64,000 nt of DNA from DASSUW01 sp963849695 (GCA_963849695.1 CAWKIT010000038.1:25082-89081); one strand, 5' to 3'; shown: positions 6,264 through 14,740, numbered from the stretch's first letter. The notes: generated by a model not told the origin, from the sequence alone. Made by a program: numbers and translations.

Positions 6264-9040
6264 GGCAGCGCCTCGGCGAGCGGCGACCGGTCGCGCCCGC
6301 CCTCCGCGCCCTCCATCGCCATCAGCCGTGCAAGCTGCGCACGGCCGCGGACGTCGAGCTTGCGGTAGATCTGGCCCAGGTGGTACTCGATCGTCTTCGG
6401 CGACAGGAAGAGCGCCGCCGCCGCCTCGCGGTTCGTCATGCCCTGGGCCACGAGCACCGCGATCTGGAGCTCGTGCGGCGTGAGCTGCTCGGCCGCGGTC
6501 TCGGACCGCCGCGACTGCTGCTCGCCGGTCGCCCGCAGCTCGGTGCGAGCACGCTCGGACCACCCGCGCGCGCCCAGCCGCTCGAAGGTCTCGAGCGCCT
6601 CCTTCAACGGCTCGCGCGCGTCCGCCCGCGCCCGCGCCCGCCGCAGCCGCTCACCGAAGCACAGCAGCGTGCGTGCGCGCTCGAACGGCATCGGCAGGTC
6701 GTCGTGCAGCGCCAGCGCGGCCCCGAACTGCGCGCGCATCGCGGCGTCGGGCGCGAGCAGCCCGCGCAATCGGCTCGTGGCGGCATCCGCCCACCGCGAG
6801 CGCGCGCCGCGTCCGCGCGCCTCGAAAGCGTCGAGCAGCGCCGCGGCCTCCCCTCGGCGGCCGGCGCGGGTATACGCCTCGATCAGGTCGGGCGTGGACA
6901 TCGCCACCGCGGGCTGCTGCCCGAGCCGCTCGGCCGTCCCCTGCGCCTCCTCGAGCACCGCGATCGCCTCGGAGACCCGTCCCAGCCCCAGCTCCAGCAG
7001 CCCGAGCGCGGCGTTCAGGTGCGTGCCCGTGGCGTCGCCCTGGAAGCGCGCGACGAGAGCCATCCCCTCCTTCACGTGGCGCCGGCACTCGTCCTCGTGG
7101 CCGAGCCCCGCCTCGGTGCAGGCGAGCGCGGCCAGGCTGTGCGAGAGCAGCGGCAGCTGCCCGGTGTCCTGCGCGAGCTCGACCGACTCGGCGGCCCCCG
7201 CGCGGGCCGCCGCCCAGCGGCCGAGCCGGAAGTCGAGATGTGCACGGGCCGCCAGCGGATAGATCATCGCGCTCACCGCGCTGGCGTCTCGCGCGGCGGC
7301 GATCAGGCGGTCGAGGATCCGCTCCGCGCGGTCGAACTTCTCGATCCAGATCGACGCGTGCGCCGCCATCCCGACCACCTCGACGATCGCCAGCGGATCG
7401 CCCTCGAGCAGATACGGCTCGCATGCGCTCAGCAGCGCGTCGCCCTGCTCGACGTCCCCCAGCGCCAGATACGCCTCGCCGATCACCGCGGTGGCGAGCA
7501 GCTCGACGGCCGGGTCGGACGACGTGGCGAGCGTCCGCGCACGCTCGGCGGTCGCCACCAGAGCGTGGTTGTCGCCGGTCATCATGTGCGTGACCGACGC
7601 CTCGAGGAACATCCCCGCCGCCCGCCGCGGATCGCGCGAGCGCACACGCTCGGCCTCGGCGACCAGCAGCTCGAAGGCGACCAGCGGCGAGCCGCGCCGC
7701 ATCTCGACGTGGCCGGTCATCCGCTGCACGTCGGCCGCCAGCAGCGGGTCGGTGGCCAGCCGCGCCGCGTCGGCGAGCATCTCTCGCGCGCGGTCGGTCT
7801 CGCCGGAGCGCGTGGCGTCGGTCGCGGCCTCCAGCAGCCGCCGCGCGCGCGGCTCGTCGTCCGGTGTGAGCTCCGCCGCGCGGCCGAAGTCGCGCGCCGC
7901 CGTGGCGTGCGCGCCGCGCCCGCGGGCATCGAGCGCGGCCGCCTCGAGCGCCGCCGCCACTTCCTCGTCGGGCGCGGTCGCGCACGCGGCCAGGTGCCAC
8001 GCCCGCTCGGGACTGCCCTCACGCGCCGCCGCGGCGTGGGCCACATGCGCGGCGCGACGCTCGACCGCGCCGGCGGCGTGATAGGCGGTCGAGCGCAGAA
8101 GCGGGTGACGGAAGTCGAGCTCGTCCTCGCCGGTCGAGATCAGCCGCGCCTCCTCGGCGGGGACGAGATCCTCCACCGTCAGCTCCGCTCGCACGAGCGC
8201 GGGCGCGAGCGCGTCGAGCCGGCCGGTGTGGGCGGCCGCCGCCACCAGCAGGGCACGCCGCGGGCGGTCGTCGAGCGCGTCCAGCGCCCGCCGGAACGCC
8301 CGCTCGACGCCCGTGCCGGGCCGCAGCGGCTCGTCCAGCGGCTCGCGACCGGCGCGCTGGCCGTCCGAGAGCAGGCGCGGGATCTCGAGCAGCGCCAGCG
8401 GGTTGCCGGCGGCCGTGCTCACGAGGCGGTCGGCGACCGCCGGCGCCAGCCGCTCGTCGCCGAGCAGCTCGCGCGCCTCGGCGTCGGGCAGCGGCGCCAC
8501 CCTCAGCCGCTCCAGCCACGGCACCTCCATGCCCGCCACCGCGGTCCCGTCGCGCAGCGAGCCGAGCATCGCGATGCCCTCGGCGCCGACCCGCCGGCCC
8601 GCGAACAGGAACGCCTCCAGCGACGCCTCGTCGAGCCACTGGGCGTCGTCGATCGCCACGAGCAGCGGGCGCTCCTCGGCCGCCGCCGCGAGCAGGCTGA
8701 GCAGGCCGGCCGGCACCGTGAAACGGTCGTGCGGGGTGGCGGGGCCGAGCGCCAGAGCCCCGCGCAGGGCGCGCGCCTGCACCTCCGGGATCGCGTCGAG
8801 CAGCCCGACCAGCGGCGTGACCAGCTCGGCGAGGCCGGCGAACGCGATGTCGGAGTCGGTCTCGATCCCGCGTGCGCGCAGCACCCGCATGCCCGTCGCG
8901 CGGCCGATCGCCCACCGCATGAGCGCCGTCTTGCCGATGCCGGCCTCGCCGTGCAGCAGCAGCGCGCCGCTGCGCCCCGCCCGCGCGTCCTCCAGTAGCC
9001 GGTCGATCCGTGCCCGTTCGCGTTCGCGTCCTACGAACAT
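6260..9040 (-). CDS. Large ATP-binding LuxR-family (LAL/MalT-like) regulator
   Basis: A 926-residue one-component regulator. The N-terminus is an AAA-type ATPase starting FVGRERERARIDRLLEDA, with Walker A GEAGIGKT (near residue 36) and Walker B LLVAIDDAQWLD. The centre (about 350-800) is helical with TPR-like repeats that usually bind the inducer or a partner. The last ~65 residues are a LuxR/GerE helix-turn-helix: LTPHELQIAVLVAQGMTNRE, then LFLSPKTIEYHLGQIYRKL. Such proteins hydrolyse ATP and activate promoters of catabolic or secondary-metabolism genes. It forms an operon with the MmcQ-like gene, and the whole block is flanked by two palindromic repeats. Confidence 0.93.
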   Translation of the reverse strand: MFVGRERERARIDRLLEDARAGRSGALLLHGEAGIGKTALMRWAIGRATGMRVLRARGIETDSDIAFAGLAELVTPLVGLLDAIPEVQARALRGALALGPATPHDRFTVPAGLLSLLAAAAEERPLLVAIDDAQWLDEASLEAFLFAGRRVGAEGIAMLGSLRDGTAVAGMEVPWLERLRVAPLPDAEARELLGDERLAPAVADRLVSTAAGNPLALLEIPRLLSDGQRAGREPLDEPLRPGTGVERAFRRALDALDDRPRRALLVAAAAHTGRLDALAPALVRAELTVEDLVPAEEARLISTGEDELDFRHPLLRSTAYHAAGAVERRAAHVAHAAAAREGSPERAWHLAACATAPDEEVAAALEAAALDARGRGAHATAARDFGRAAELTPDDEPRARRLLEAATDATRSGETDRAREMLADAARLATDPLLAADVQRMTGHVEMRRGSPLVAFELLVAEAERVRSRDPRRAAGMFLEASVTHMMTGDNHALVATAERARTLATSSDPAVELLATAVIGEAYLALGDVEQGDALLSACEPYLLEGDPLAIVEVVGMAAHASIWIEKFDRAERILDRLIAAARDASAVSAMIYPLAARAHLDFRLGRWAAARAGAAESVELAQDTGQLPLLSHSLAALACTEAGLGHEDECRRHVKEGMALVARFQGDATGTHLNAALGLLELGLGRVSEAIAVLEEAQGTAERLGQQPAVAMSTPDLIEAYTRAGRRGEAAALLDAFEARGRGARSRWADAATSRLRGLLAPDAAMRAQFGAALALHDDLPMPFERARTLLCFGERLRRARARADAREPLKEALETFERLGARGWSERARTELRATGEQQSRRSETAAEQLTPHELQIAVLVAQGMTNREAAAALFLSPKTIEYHLGQIYRKLDVRGRAQLARLMAMEGAEGGRDRSPLAEALP

Positions 9041-9058
9041 CGCTCCTGAGTCTAAGCC

Positions 9059-9099
9059 GGGTCTGACCCCCCGCGCGCAACGTAAGGGGGGTCAGACCC
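9059..9099. repeat. GGGGTCTGACCCC palindromic repeat, copy 2
   Basis: A perfect 14-bp inverted repeat: GGGTCTGACCCCCC (9059-9072) and GGGGGGTCAGACCC (9086-9099) around a 13-nt loop. It shares AACGGGGTCTGACCCC (read on the minus strand, 9088-9103) with copy 1. The element runs into the gluQ reading frame: its right arm supplies the final Gly-Val codons and the TGA of that gene. It also sits 19 nt upstream of the LuxR-type start, so it may affect termination or expression of both genes. Confidence 0.75.
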
Positions 9100-9964
9100 C
9101 GTTGAGGTAGGTCGAGGGTTCGGTCGGGAGCGTCGCGGGATCGAACTCGACGGGCGTGAGGTCCTCGGGCAGGCCGAGCGAGCGCAGCATCCACGCACGC
9201 GCCGCGTCCGGATCGACCTCGCGCAACGTCACGTCGCCGTGGCGCTTCGCGAGCCGCCGGCCGTCGGGCCCGAGCACCAGCGGCACGTGCGCATAGGACG
9301 GCTCGGGGAGCCCGAGCGCCCGCGCCAGGAACAGCTGCCGCGGCGTCGAGTCGAGCAGGTCGTCGCCGCGCACGACCTCGCCGATGCCCTGGTCGGCGTC
9401 GTCGACCACGACCGCCAGGTTGTAGGCGTGCGCGCCGTCGTTGCGGCGCACCACGAGGTCGTCGACCACGCCCTCCGTCCAGCCATGCAGGCGATCCTCG
9501 AACCCCACCCGCGCGGCGTCGGCGCGCACGCGCAGCGCCGGCGGGCGGCCGCTCGCGCGCTTCTCCGCCAGCTCCGTCGCCGTCAGTCGCAGGCACGTGC
9601 CGGGATAGGCGCCCTCCGGCAGCGGCCCGTGCGGCGCCGAGGCGGCGGCCCGGATCTCCGCCCGCGTGCAGTAGCACTCGTACACGCGGTCGCCGAGCGC
9701 CTCGATCGCGTCCGCGTAGCGCTCCAGCCGCTGCGACTGGAACACGACCTCGCCGTCCCAGTCGAGCCCGACGGCGGCCAGGTCGGCGAGCTGCTGCTCG
9801 GCCGCGCCCGGCCGCACGCGGCCGGTGTCGAGGTCCTCCATCCGCACCAGGAACCGCGCGCCCGCGGAACGCGCGAACAGCCACGCCAGCAGCGCGGTGC
9901 GCAGGTTGCCGAGGTGCAGGGTGCCGGTCGGGCTCGGCGCGAAGCGCCCATCGGACGGGCTCAC
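9092..9964 (-). CDS. gluQ: Glutamyl-Q tRNA(Asp) synthetase
   Basis: A 290-residue class I synthetase catalytic core without an anticodon-binding domain, the length expected of GluQ. It ligates glutamate to the queuosine base of tRNA(Asp). Visible are the opening GRFAPSPTGTLHLGNLRTAL with the HIGH-type motif HLGN, the acceptor-domain segment with YECYCTRAEIRAA (zinc-site-like CYC), NDGAHAYNLAVVVDDADQGI, RGDDLLDSTPRQLFL, and the KMSKS equivalent KRHGD. The GTG at 9964 overlaps the rfbC stop by 4 nt. The C-terminus (Asn-Gly-Val) is encoded partly by the palindromic repeat, so the natural end may have been altered by repeat insertion. Confidence 0.88.
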   Translation of the reverse strand: MSPSDGRFAPSPTGTLHLGNLRTALLAWLFARSAGARFLVRMEDLDTGRVRPGAAEQQLADLAAVGLDWDGEVVFQSQRLERYADAIEALGDRVYECYCTRAEIRAAASAPHGPLPEGAYPGTCLRLTATELAEKRASGRPPALRVRADAARVGFEDRLHGWTEGVVDDLVVRRNDGAHAYNLAVVVDDADQGIGEVVRGDDLLDSTPRQLFLARALGLPEPSYAHVPLVLGPDGRRLAKRHGDVTLREVDPDAARAWMLRSLGLPEDLTPVEFDPATLPTEPSTYLNGV

Positions 9965-10512
9965 ATCCGGAACGGGAGCGAGTCGGCGATCTCGGCCAAG
10001 CGCGGCGCGCTGCGGTCGCGCTCGGAGTAGAGCAGCTCGCCGTCGGGCCACTCGATGCCGACGTCGGGGTCGGCGAAGCTGAAGCCCGCCTCGGTCGCCG
10101 GGTCGTAGAAGCTCGTGCACTTGTAGACGAAGTCGGCGACGTCGGAGAGCACGCAGAAGCCGTGCCCGAAGCCGACGGGGATCCACAGCTGGAGCCCGCG
10201 CTCGTCGTCGAGCTCCGCCGCCTCCCACTCGCCGAAGGTCGGCGAGTCGCGGCGCAGGTCGACCACGACGTCCAGCACGCGGCCGCGCGCGACCCGCACG
10301 AGCTTGCCCTGGCCGGGCGAGAGCTGGAAGTGGATCCCGCGCACGGTCCCGCGCCGCGAGCGCGAGTGATTGTCCTGGACGAACTCGGTCGGGACGCCGT
10401 GCTCGGCCCACGTATCCGCGCGGAATGTCTCCATGAAGAAGCCGCGCTCGTCGCCGTGAACGGTGGGCGCCAGGAGCACCGGTCCACTGAGTCGAGTGGG
10501 AATGCGCTGCAT
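9961..10512 (-). CDS. rfbC: dTDP-4-dehydrorhamnose 3,5-epimerase
   Basis: A 183-residue cupin-fold epimerase of the dTDP-L-rhamnose pathway that inverts C3 and C5 of dTDP-4-keto-6-deoxyglucose. Motifs seen: DERGFFMETFRADTW; QDNHSRSRRGTVRGIHFQ with the catalytic histidine in RGIHFQ; GRVLDVVVDLR; PVGFGHGFCVLSDVADFVYK; and the dimer segment DPDVGIEWP. Length is normal. It is translationally coupled to gluQ downstream, and its start faces the RpiR-type gene across a 46-bp divergent promoter region. The other rhamnose genes (rfbA, B, D) are not in the window. The product feeds cell-surface polysaccharide. Confidence 0.93.
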   Translation of the reverse strand: MQRIPTRLSGPVLLAPTVHGDERGFFMETFRADTWAEHGVPTEFVQDNHSRSRRGTVRGIHFQLSPGQGKLVRVARGRVLDVVVDLRRDSPTFGEWEAAELDDERGLQLWIPVGFGHGFCVLSDVADFVYKCTSFYDPATEAGFSFADPDVGIEWPDGELLYSERDRSAPRLAEIADSLPFRM

Positions 10513-10558
10513 CGAAGGGGGAGGAGGTTACGAGGCGACCGTCGAAAGACCCTCCGCC

Positions 10559-11428
10559 ATGCCGAGGACCGCCACGATGCCCACCGCCGCGCGCGGCCAC
10601 CAGACGCTCTCCGCCTACATCTCGTCGCGCTTCGACGAGTTCTCCCGCTCGCAGAAGGACGTCGCGCAGTACGTCGTCGACCATCTCGACGAGGTCGCCT
10701 TCCACACCGCCGAGGAGCTCGCCCGCCGCGCCAGCACGTCTTCCTCGACCGTCGTGCGGTTCTCGCAGGCGCTGGGGTTCGAGGGCTTCCCCGAGCTCCA
10801 GGAGGCCGCGCGGGAGGAGTACCGCCACCACCACCGGGCGGCGGCGCAGACCAACGGCTTCGAGGCCGCGCCGCTGTTCTCGCTCGACCAGACGCCGTTC
10901 GAGCAGGCGGTCGCCGCCGACCACGTGAACGTGGAGGAGACCGCGCGCCGGGTCTCGCGCTCGCAGGTCGAGGGGGCGATCGAGGCGATCGCAGCCGCGG
11001 ACCGGATCCTGATCGCCGGCACCGACCAGATGGCGTTCTTCGCGTCCTACCTGCGCCACCTGCTGATGCTGCTCGACGTACGCGCCGAGATCGCGGCCTC
11101 GCCCTCTCAGGAGGCGCTGTCGCGGCTGGGGCGGATCGACGAGGCCACGCTCGTGATCGGCCTCTCGGCCGGCCGCCCGCACCCGCTCGTCGTGCGCGCG
11201 ATGAAGATCGCGCGCCACCGCAAGGCGCCGACCCTGGCCATCGTCGACGCGACGCTCTCCGAGGTCTCCAAGCTCGCCGAGCGGACGCTCTACTACTCCT
11301 CGAACTCACCCGCGTTCGTGCGCTCGCACGCCGGGCTGCTCACGCTCCTGCAGGCACTCGCGTATGGGGTCTACTCGCGCGACACGGCCCAGTACGACGA
11401 CCGCATCCGCGCCTTCAGGCTCAAGTAA
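10559..11428 (+). CDS. RpiR-family transcriptional regulator (HTH + SIS)
   Basis: About 289 residues. The N-terminal HTH_6 domain (FDEFSRSQKDVAQYVVDHLD, then HTAEELARRASTSSSTVVRF with recognition helix up to SQALGFEGFPELQ) is followed by a SIS sugar-phosphate-binding domain (about residues 130-270). The SIS part contains IAAADRILIAGTDQMAFFAS and VIGLSAGRPHPLVVRAMKIA. RpiR proteins sense phosphosugars and control sugar catabolism. ATG 10559 is used; ATG 10577, which has AGGA upstream, is an alternative. The gene diverges from rfbC and a hairpin follows it. The ligand is unknown. Confidence 0.88.
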   Translation: MPRTATMPTAARGHQTLSAYISSRFDEFSRSQKDVAQYVVDHLDEVAFHTAEELARRASTSSSTVVRFSQALGFEGFPELQEAAREEYRHHHRAAAQTNGFEAAPLFSLDQTPFEQAVAADHVNVEETARRVSRSQVEGAIEAIAAADRILIAGTDQMAFFASYLRHLLMLLDVRAEIAASPSQEALSRLGRIDEATLVIGLSAGRPHPLVVRAMKIARHRKAPTLAIVDATLSEVSKLAERTLYYSSNSPAFVRSHAGLLTLLQALAYGVYSRDTAQYDDRIRAFRLK

Positions 11429-11436
11429 TCAAGGCG

Positions 11437-11460
11437 CTCGCACGAGCTTGCGAGTGCGAG
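11437..11460. terminator. Short hairpin between convergent genes
   Basis: CTCGCAC (11437-11443) pairs with GTGCGAG (11454-11460) around a 10-nt loop. It lies 9 nt after the RpiR-type stop and 14 nt beyond the end of the convergent minus-strand gene, where a bidirectional terminator would be expected. No U-tract. Confidence 0.45.
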
Positions 11461-11473
11461 TAAGCCGCACACG

Positions 11474-11692
11474 TCATCTGCGCAGCTCCGCGTTGAAGTC
11501 GATCGCCCGGATGCTGGCCTCGTCGGGCAGCTTGGCGAGGATCTCGCGGATGACCCGGTGAACGTCCGGCTGGTCGTGCCCGAAGTCGGCGAGCATGGAC
11601 TTGAGGGCCGAGTGCGTGATCTTGAGCTGAGCCGGCGTCAGGACGAGCCGGAATGCGGTCTCGTCGGGCGCGATGAGGTCGTCTGACGCCAC
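11474..11692 (-). CDS. Small hypothetical protein (72 aa)
   Basis: A 72-residue acidic, mostly helical protein starting at a GTG (VASDDLIAPDETAFRLVLTP) and ending ASIRAIDFNAELRR. The middle reads LKITHSALKSMLADFGHDQP then DVHRVIREILAKLPDE. No cysteine, membrane helix or known motif. The start lies inside the last 55 bases of the HIRAN gene, in another frame, which suggests translational coupling. Codon third positions are strongly GC in this frame, supporting a real gene, but the family is not recognised. Confidence 0.55.
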   Translation of the reverse strand: MASDDLIAPDETAFRLVLTPAQLKITHSALKSMLADFGHDQPDVHRVIREILAKLPDEASIRAIDFNAELRR

Positions 11693-12141
11693 GTTGCGAA
11701 CGATACACCGGCGTCCGGCGCAAACAGCGCGGTGAGCCCCGTGCGCGGGTCCCGCGGCGAGGGCCGGTGCTCGCGCAGGACCGCCCCCGACCAGGGGCGC
11801 CCGGCGTCGAGCTGGGGCGCCAGCTCGGCGGCCAGCTCGCGCGGCACCCAGCCGACCTGCGCGCCGCCGGCGAGCACGGCGATCGCGTTCGGGTCGTGCT
11901 CGTTGTCCGGGTCCCGCCGCAGCTCGAGCGGGCGGCCGGGCGCGGCGGCCTCGCTCTCCGCGTGGGCCTGGAAGCGCGCGCCCGCGACGCCCGCCACACG
12001 TAAGCCGCGCGCCGCGAGCTCGGGCGCGTCGCGCGCGAGGTAGCGGCCCGCCTCGTCGACCGGCGTCCAGCCCGCGATCCACACCTGGCCACCGTCGTCC
12101 GGGTACCAGTAGCGCTCCTCGAACACCGCCTGGACCTCCAC
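11638..12141 (-). CDS. HIRAN-domain protein
   Basis: A 167-residue protein. Residues about 50-115 match the HIRAN pattern: GLRVAGVAGARFQ, then LELRRDPDNEHDPNAIAVLA and GGAQVGWVPRELAAELAP. HIRAN domains bind damaged or free DNA ends in SNF2 helicases; in bacteria they also occur alone in small proteins. The N-terminal ~40 residues (FEERYWYPDDGGQVWIAGW) are aromatic and unlike HIRAN. The C-terminal ~20 residues overlap the downstream 72-aa gene. It starts 45 bp from pdxS on the opposite strand, so the short gap must carry both promoters. Confidence 0.75.
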   Translation of the reverse strand: MEVQAVFEERYWYPDDGGQVWIAGWTPVDEAGRYLARDAPELAARGLRVAGVAGARFQAHAESEAAAPGRPLELRRDPDNEHDPNAIAVLAGGAQVGWVPRELAAELAPQLDAGRPWSGAVLREHRPSPRDPRTGLTALFAPDAGVSFATWRQTTSSRPTRPHSGSS

Positions 12142-12186
12142 GGATCGAGACTACTCGGAGGTCTGTAGCACTATCCTCCGTCGCGT

Positions 12187-13071
12187 ATGCGCGACGAGGC
12201 GACGTTCCGTGTGAAGGCCGGTCTGGCCGAGATGCTCAAGGGCGGCGTGATCATGGATGTGGTCGACGCCGAGCAGGCGAAGATCGCCGAGGACGCCGGT
12301 GCGGCCGCGGTGATGGCGCTCGAACGCGTGCCGGCCGACATCCGGCGCGACGGCGGCGTCGCCCGCATGTCCGACCCGCTGCTCGTCAAGGGCATCCAGG
12401 AGGCCGTGACGATCCCGGTCATGGCCAAGGCGCGCATCGGCCACTTCGCCGAGGCGCAGGTGCTCGAGGCGCTCGAGATCGACTACGTCGACGAGTCCGA
12501 GGTGCTGACGCCCGCCGACGAGGCCAACCACATCGACAAGTGGCAGTTCAAGGTGCCGTTCGTGTGCGGGGCCACCAACCTCGGCGAGGCACTGCGCCGG
12601 ATCGCCGAGGGCGCGGCGATGATCCGCTCCAAGGGCGAGGCCGGCACCGGCGACATCGTCGAGGCCGTCCGCCACATGCGCCGCATCACCGGCGAGCTCA
12701 AGCGCCTGACGGTGATGGACGACGCCGAGCTCGCGACGGCGGCCAAGGACCATCAGGCGCCGCTCGACCTCGTCCGCCGCGTGGCGCGAGACGGCAAGCT
12801 CCCGGTGGTGCTGTTCTGCGCCGGCGGGATCGCCACGCCGGCCGACGCCGCGCTGATGATGCAGCTCGGCGCCGAGGGCAACTTCGTCGGCTCCGGGATC
12901 TTCAAGTCCGAGGACCCCGCCACCCGGGCCGCGGCGATCGTCGAGGCGACCACGCACTATGCCGACCCGGTCCGCGTCGCCCGCGCCTCCGAGGGGCTCG
13001 GCACCGCGATGAGCTCGCTCGAGACGCGCAAGCTCGACGAGGCGCAGCTGCTCGCCAACCGAGGCTGGTAG
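12187..13071 (+). CDS. pdxS: Pyridoxal 5'-phosphate synthase, PdxS (synthase) subunit
   Basis: A 294-residue (beta/alpha)8 barrel that builds PLP from ribose 5-phosphate, glyceraldehyde 3-phosphate and ammonia supplied by PdxT. Seen are the phosphate/lysine segments FRVKAGLAEMLKGGVIMDVV, AAAVMALERVPADIRRDGGV, PVMAKARIGHFAEAQVLEAL, IDYVDESEVLTPAD, GEAGTGDIVEAVRHMR, and the phosphate-binding end LMMQLGAEGNFVGSGIFKS. The catalytic lysines (first in the KGGV strand, second in the SKGEAGTG loop) are present. Full length. A TATCCT box at 12172-12177 lies 10 bp before the ATG, hinting at a very short leader. It overlaps pdxT by one base. Confidence 0.97.
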   Translation: MRDEATFRVKAGLAEMLKGGVIMDVVDAEQAKIAEDAGAAAVMALERVPADIRRDGGVARMSDPLLVKGIQEAVTIPVMAKARIGHFAEAQVLEALEIDYVDESEVLTPADEANHIDKWQFKVPFVCGATNLGEALRRIAEGAAMIRSKGEAGTGDIVEAVRHMRRITGELKRLTVMDDAELATAAKDHQAPLDLVRRVARDGKLPVVLFCAGGIATPADAALMMQLGAEGNFVGSGIFKSEDPATRAAAIVEATTHYADPVRVARASEGLGTAMSSLETRKLDEAQLLANRGW

Positions 13072-13637
13072 TGCTCGTCGGTGTCCTGGCGCTCCAGGGC
13101 GACTTCGAGGCGCACAGCCGCATGCTGCGCGACCTCGGCGCCGACGTGCGCGAGGTGCGCGTGCCCGCCGACCTCGCGGGGCTCGACGGCCTCGTGATCC
13201 CCGGCGGCGAGTCGACGACGATGACGCTCGGGATCGAGCGCGAGGGGCTCGCCGAGCCGCTGCGGGAGTTCGCGAGCTCCGGAGCGCCCGTGTTCGGCAC
13301 CTGCGCGGGCATGATCATGCTCGACCGCAGGCACCTCGGGGTGATGGACATCGAGTGCCGGCGCAACGCCTTCGGCCGCCAGATCCGCTCCTTCGAGGCC
13401 GACCTGCGGATCCCCGGCATCGCCGGCCCGCCGGTGCGCGCGGTCTTCATCCGCGCGCCGTGGGTCGAGGTGCGCGGGGACGACGTCGAGGTGCTCGCCG
13501 CCGTCGAGGGCCACCCCGTGGCGGTCCGCCAGGGGAACCTGCTGGTGATCTCCTTCCACCCGGAGCTCGCGGGGGAGACCCGCCTGCACGAGCTGTTCCT
13601 CGCGCAGGTCGAGGCTCGCCACCGCTCGCACGCCTGA
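13071..13637 (+). CDS. pdxT: Pyridoxal 5'-phosphate synthase, PdxT (glutaminase) subunit
   Basis: A 188-residue class I glutamine amidotransferase that releases ammonia for PdxS. It starts at a GTG sharing base 13071 with the pdxS stop. Motifs: GVLALQGDFEAHSRML, DGLVIPGGESTTM, the nucleophile elbow PVFGTCAGMIML with the active-site Cys, NAFGRQIRSFE, FIRAPWVEV, and the catalytic His-Glu pair FHPEL near the C-terminus. The PdxS12-PdxT12 complex is cytosolic. A pair of hairpins follows the stop. Confidence 0.96.
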   Translation: MLVGVLALQGDFEAHSRMLRDLGADVREVRVPADLAGLDGLVIPGGESTTMTLGIEREGLAEPLREFASSGAPVFGTCAGMIMLDRRHLGVMDIECRRNAFGRQIRSFEADLRIPGIAGPPVRAVFIRAPWVEVRGDDVEVLAAVEGHPVAVRQGNLLVISFHPELAGETRLHELFLAQVEARHRSHA

Positions 13638-13650
13638 CGCCGACCGGGCC

Positions 13651-13712
13651 GGACCGTCCGGCGGTCCGCCGGTGACGCGGTCGCGGCCTCGCCACGACCG
13701 CGCGCCACCGGC
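13651..13712. terminator. Double hairpin between pdxT and a convergent gene
   Basis: Two adjacent stem-loops. GGACCG (13651-13656) pairs with CGGTCC (13662-13667). GCCGGTG plus CGCGGTCG (13668-13683) pairs imperfectly with CGACCGCG plus CCACCGGC (13695-13712). It fills the gap between the pdxT stop and the end of the opposite-strand gene, so it probably terminates both. Confidence 0.6.
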
Positions 13713-13721
13713 GGCTGACCG

Positions 13722-14672
13722 CTACCAGCGAACGTTCTCGAGGTACTCGATCCCGACCCGCGCGGTCGTGAGCTCCGCCTCCGGGTCGCCCGGGTGGGAG
13801 AGCTGCGGATCGTCGTGCTCGATGAAGTAGTGCTTGTCGGTCCGATCGCCGGCGTCGAACAGGTCGGGGAAGTCGAGCATGCCGGGCCCGGCGTCCTCCC
13901 AATCCGGGAGGTCGGAGCCGTCGGCGGCGCGGCGATCGCCCCACACGTGGTCCTTGACGTGGTACGAGACGTACCAGTCCGGGTGCTCGCTCAGCAGTTC
14001 GACGCCGTTCCCGCCACCCTCGGTGACCCAGAACAGGTCGAGCTGGAACTTGACCCACCGGCGATCCGTCTCCTCGAGCAGGATGTCGTACGCCGTCCGG
14101 CCGCCGAAGCGGTTCGTGAACTCGAAGTCGTGGTTGTGGTAGAAGAACTGGAGGCCGAACTCGCGCCGCGCGATCTCACCCGCGGTGTTGAGATGGTCGG
14201 CCAGCTGGTGCCACAGCGCCTCCTGGTTGTACGGCCCCGGCCACCACGCGAGGCCGGTGTACCGCTGGCCGAGCTCGGCCGCGTACTCGAGTGCCTCCCG
14301 GTAGCCGTCCTCCCAGCCGGGGGTGGCAGGGAAGCCGGGCCCGTCGTGGCCCGAGATGCACCGCAGGCCGGCGCGGCGGAGCGCCGCGCGGAACTGCTCG
14401 ACCGTCCAGCCGTAGGTCTGGAACTTCTCGATCTCGTAGTAGCCCATGCGGCCGAGGGCGTTGAGGACCCTCTGAGCGCCCGCCTGGTCCGGCGTCAGGC
14501 GCCGCAGCGTGTACACCTGAATTCCCCGCCGGTCGCGCGGGACCCTGCCCGACGAGCCGCGGCCGCGGCGGTCCCAGCCGTGGGCGAGCGCGACCGACGG
14601 TGAAACCGCCGCCGCCGCCCCTGTCCCGATCGCCGCCCCGATGAAGCCACGGCGGCTGACACTCTGCTCCAT
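13722..14672 (-). CDS. TAT-exported sugar phosphate isomerase/epimerase-like protein
   Basis: A 316-residue protein. The first ~32 residues are a twin-arginine signal: VSRRGFIGAAIGTGAAAAV, cleavage likely after ALA. The rest is an xylose-isomerase-like TIM barrel of the AP-endonuclease-2 family: GIQVYTLRRL, IEKFQTYGWTVEQFRAAL, GLRCISGHDGPGF, LQFFYHNHDFEF, WVKFQLDLFWVTEGG, YVSYHVKDHVW, and a final KHYFIEHDDPQ. The His/Glu/Asp residues that hold a divalent metal in this family (YHNHDFEF, QLDLFW, SYHVKDH, FIEHDD) are present. Exported members are common in soil bacteria and probably act on sugars; the substrate is unknown. Confidence 0.82.
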   Translation of the reverse strand: MEQSVSRRGFIGAAIGTGAAAAVSPSVALAHGWDRRGRGSSGRVPRDRRGIQVYTLRRLTPDQAGAQRVLNALGRMGYYEIEKFQTYGWTVEQFRAALRRAGLRCISGHDGPGFPATPGWEDGYREALEYAAELGQRYTGLAWWPGPYNQEALWHQLADHLNTAGEIARREFGLQFFYHNHDFEFTNRFGGRTAYDILLEETDRRWVKFQLDLFWVTEGGGNGVELLSEHPDWYVSYHVKDHVWGDRRAADGSDLPDWEDAGPGMLDFPDLFDAGDRTDKHYFIEHDDPQLSHPGDPEAELTTARVGIEYLENVRW

Positions 14673-14740
14673 TATCCATTCCTCCCGAGAACGTTTGTCG
14701 CAGCGGCATCAGAATACCCGCTGCTGTTGCCCCTAACGGG

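Noticed and set aside
6380..8998. 872-residue open frame antisense to the LuxR-type gene
   Set aside because: Arg/Gly/Ala-rich shadow caused by the GC bias of the real minus-strand gene; no motifs.
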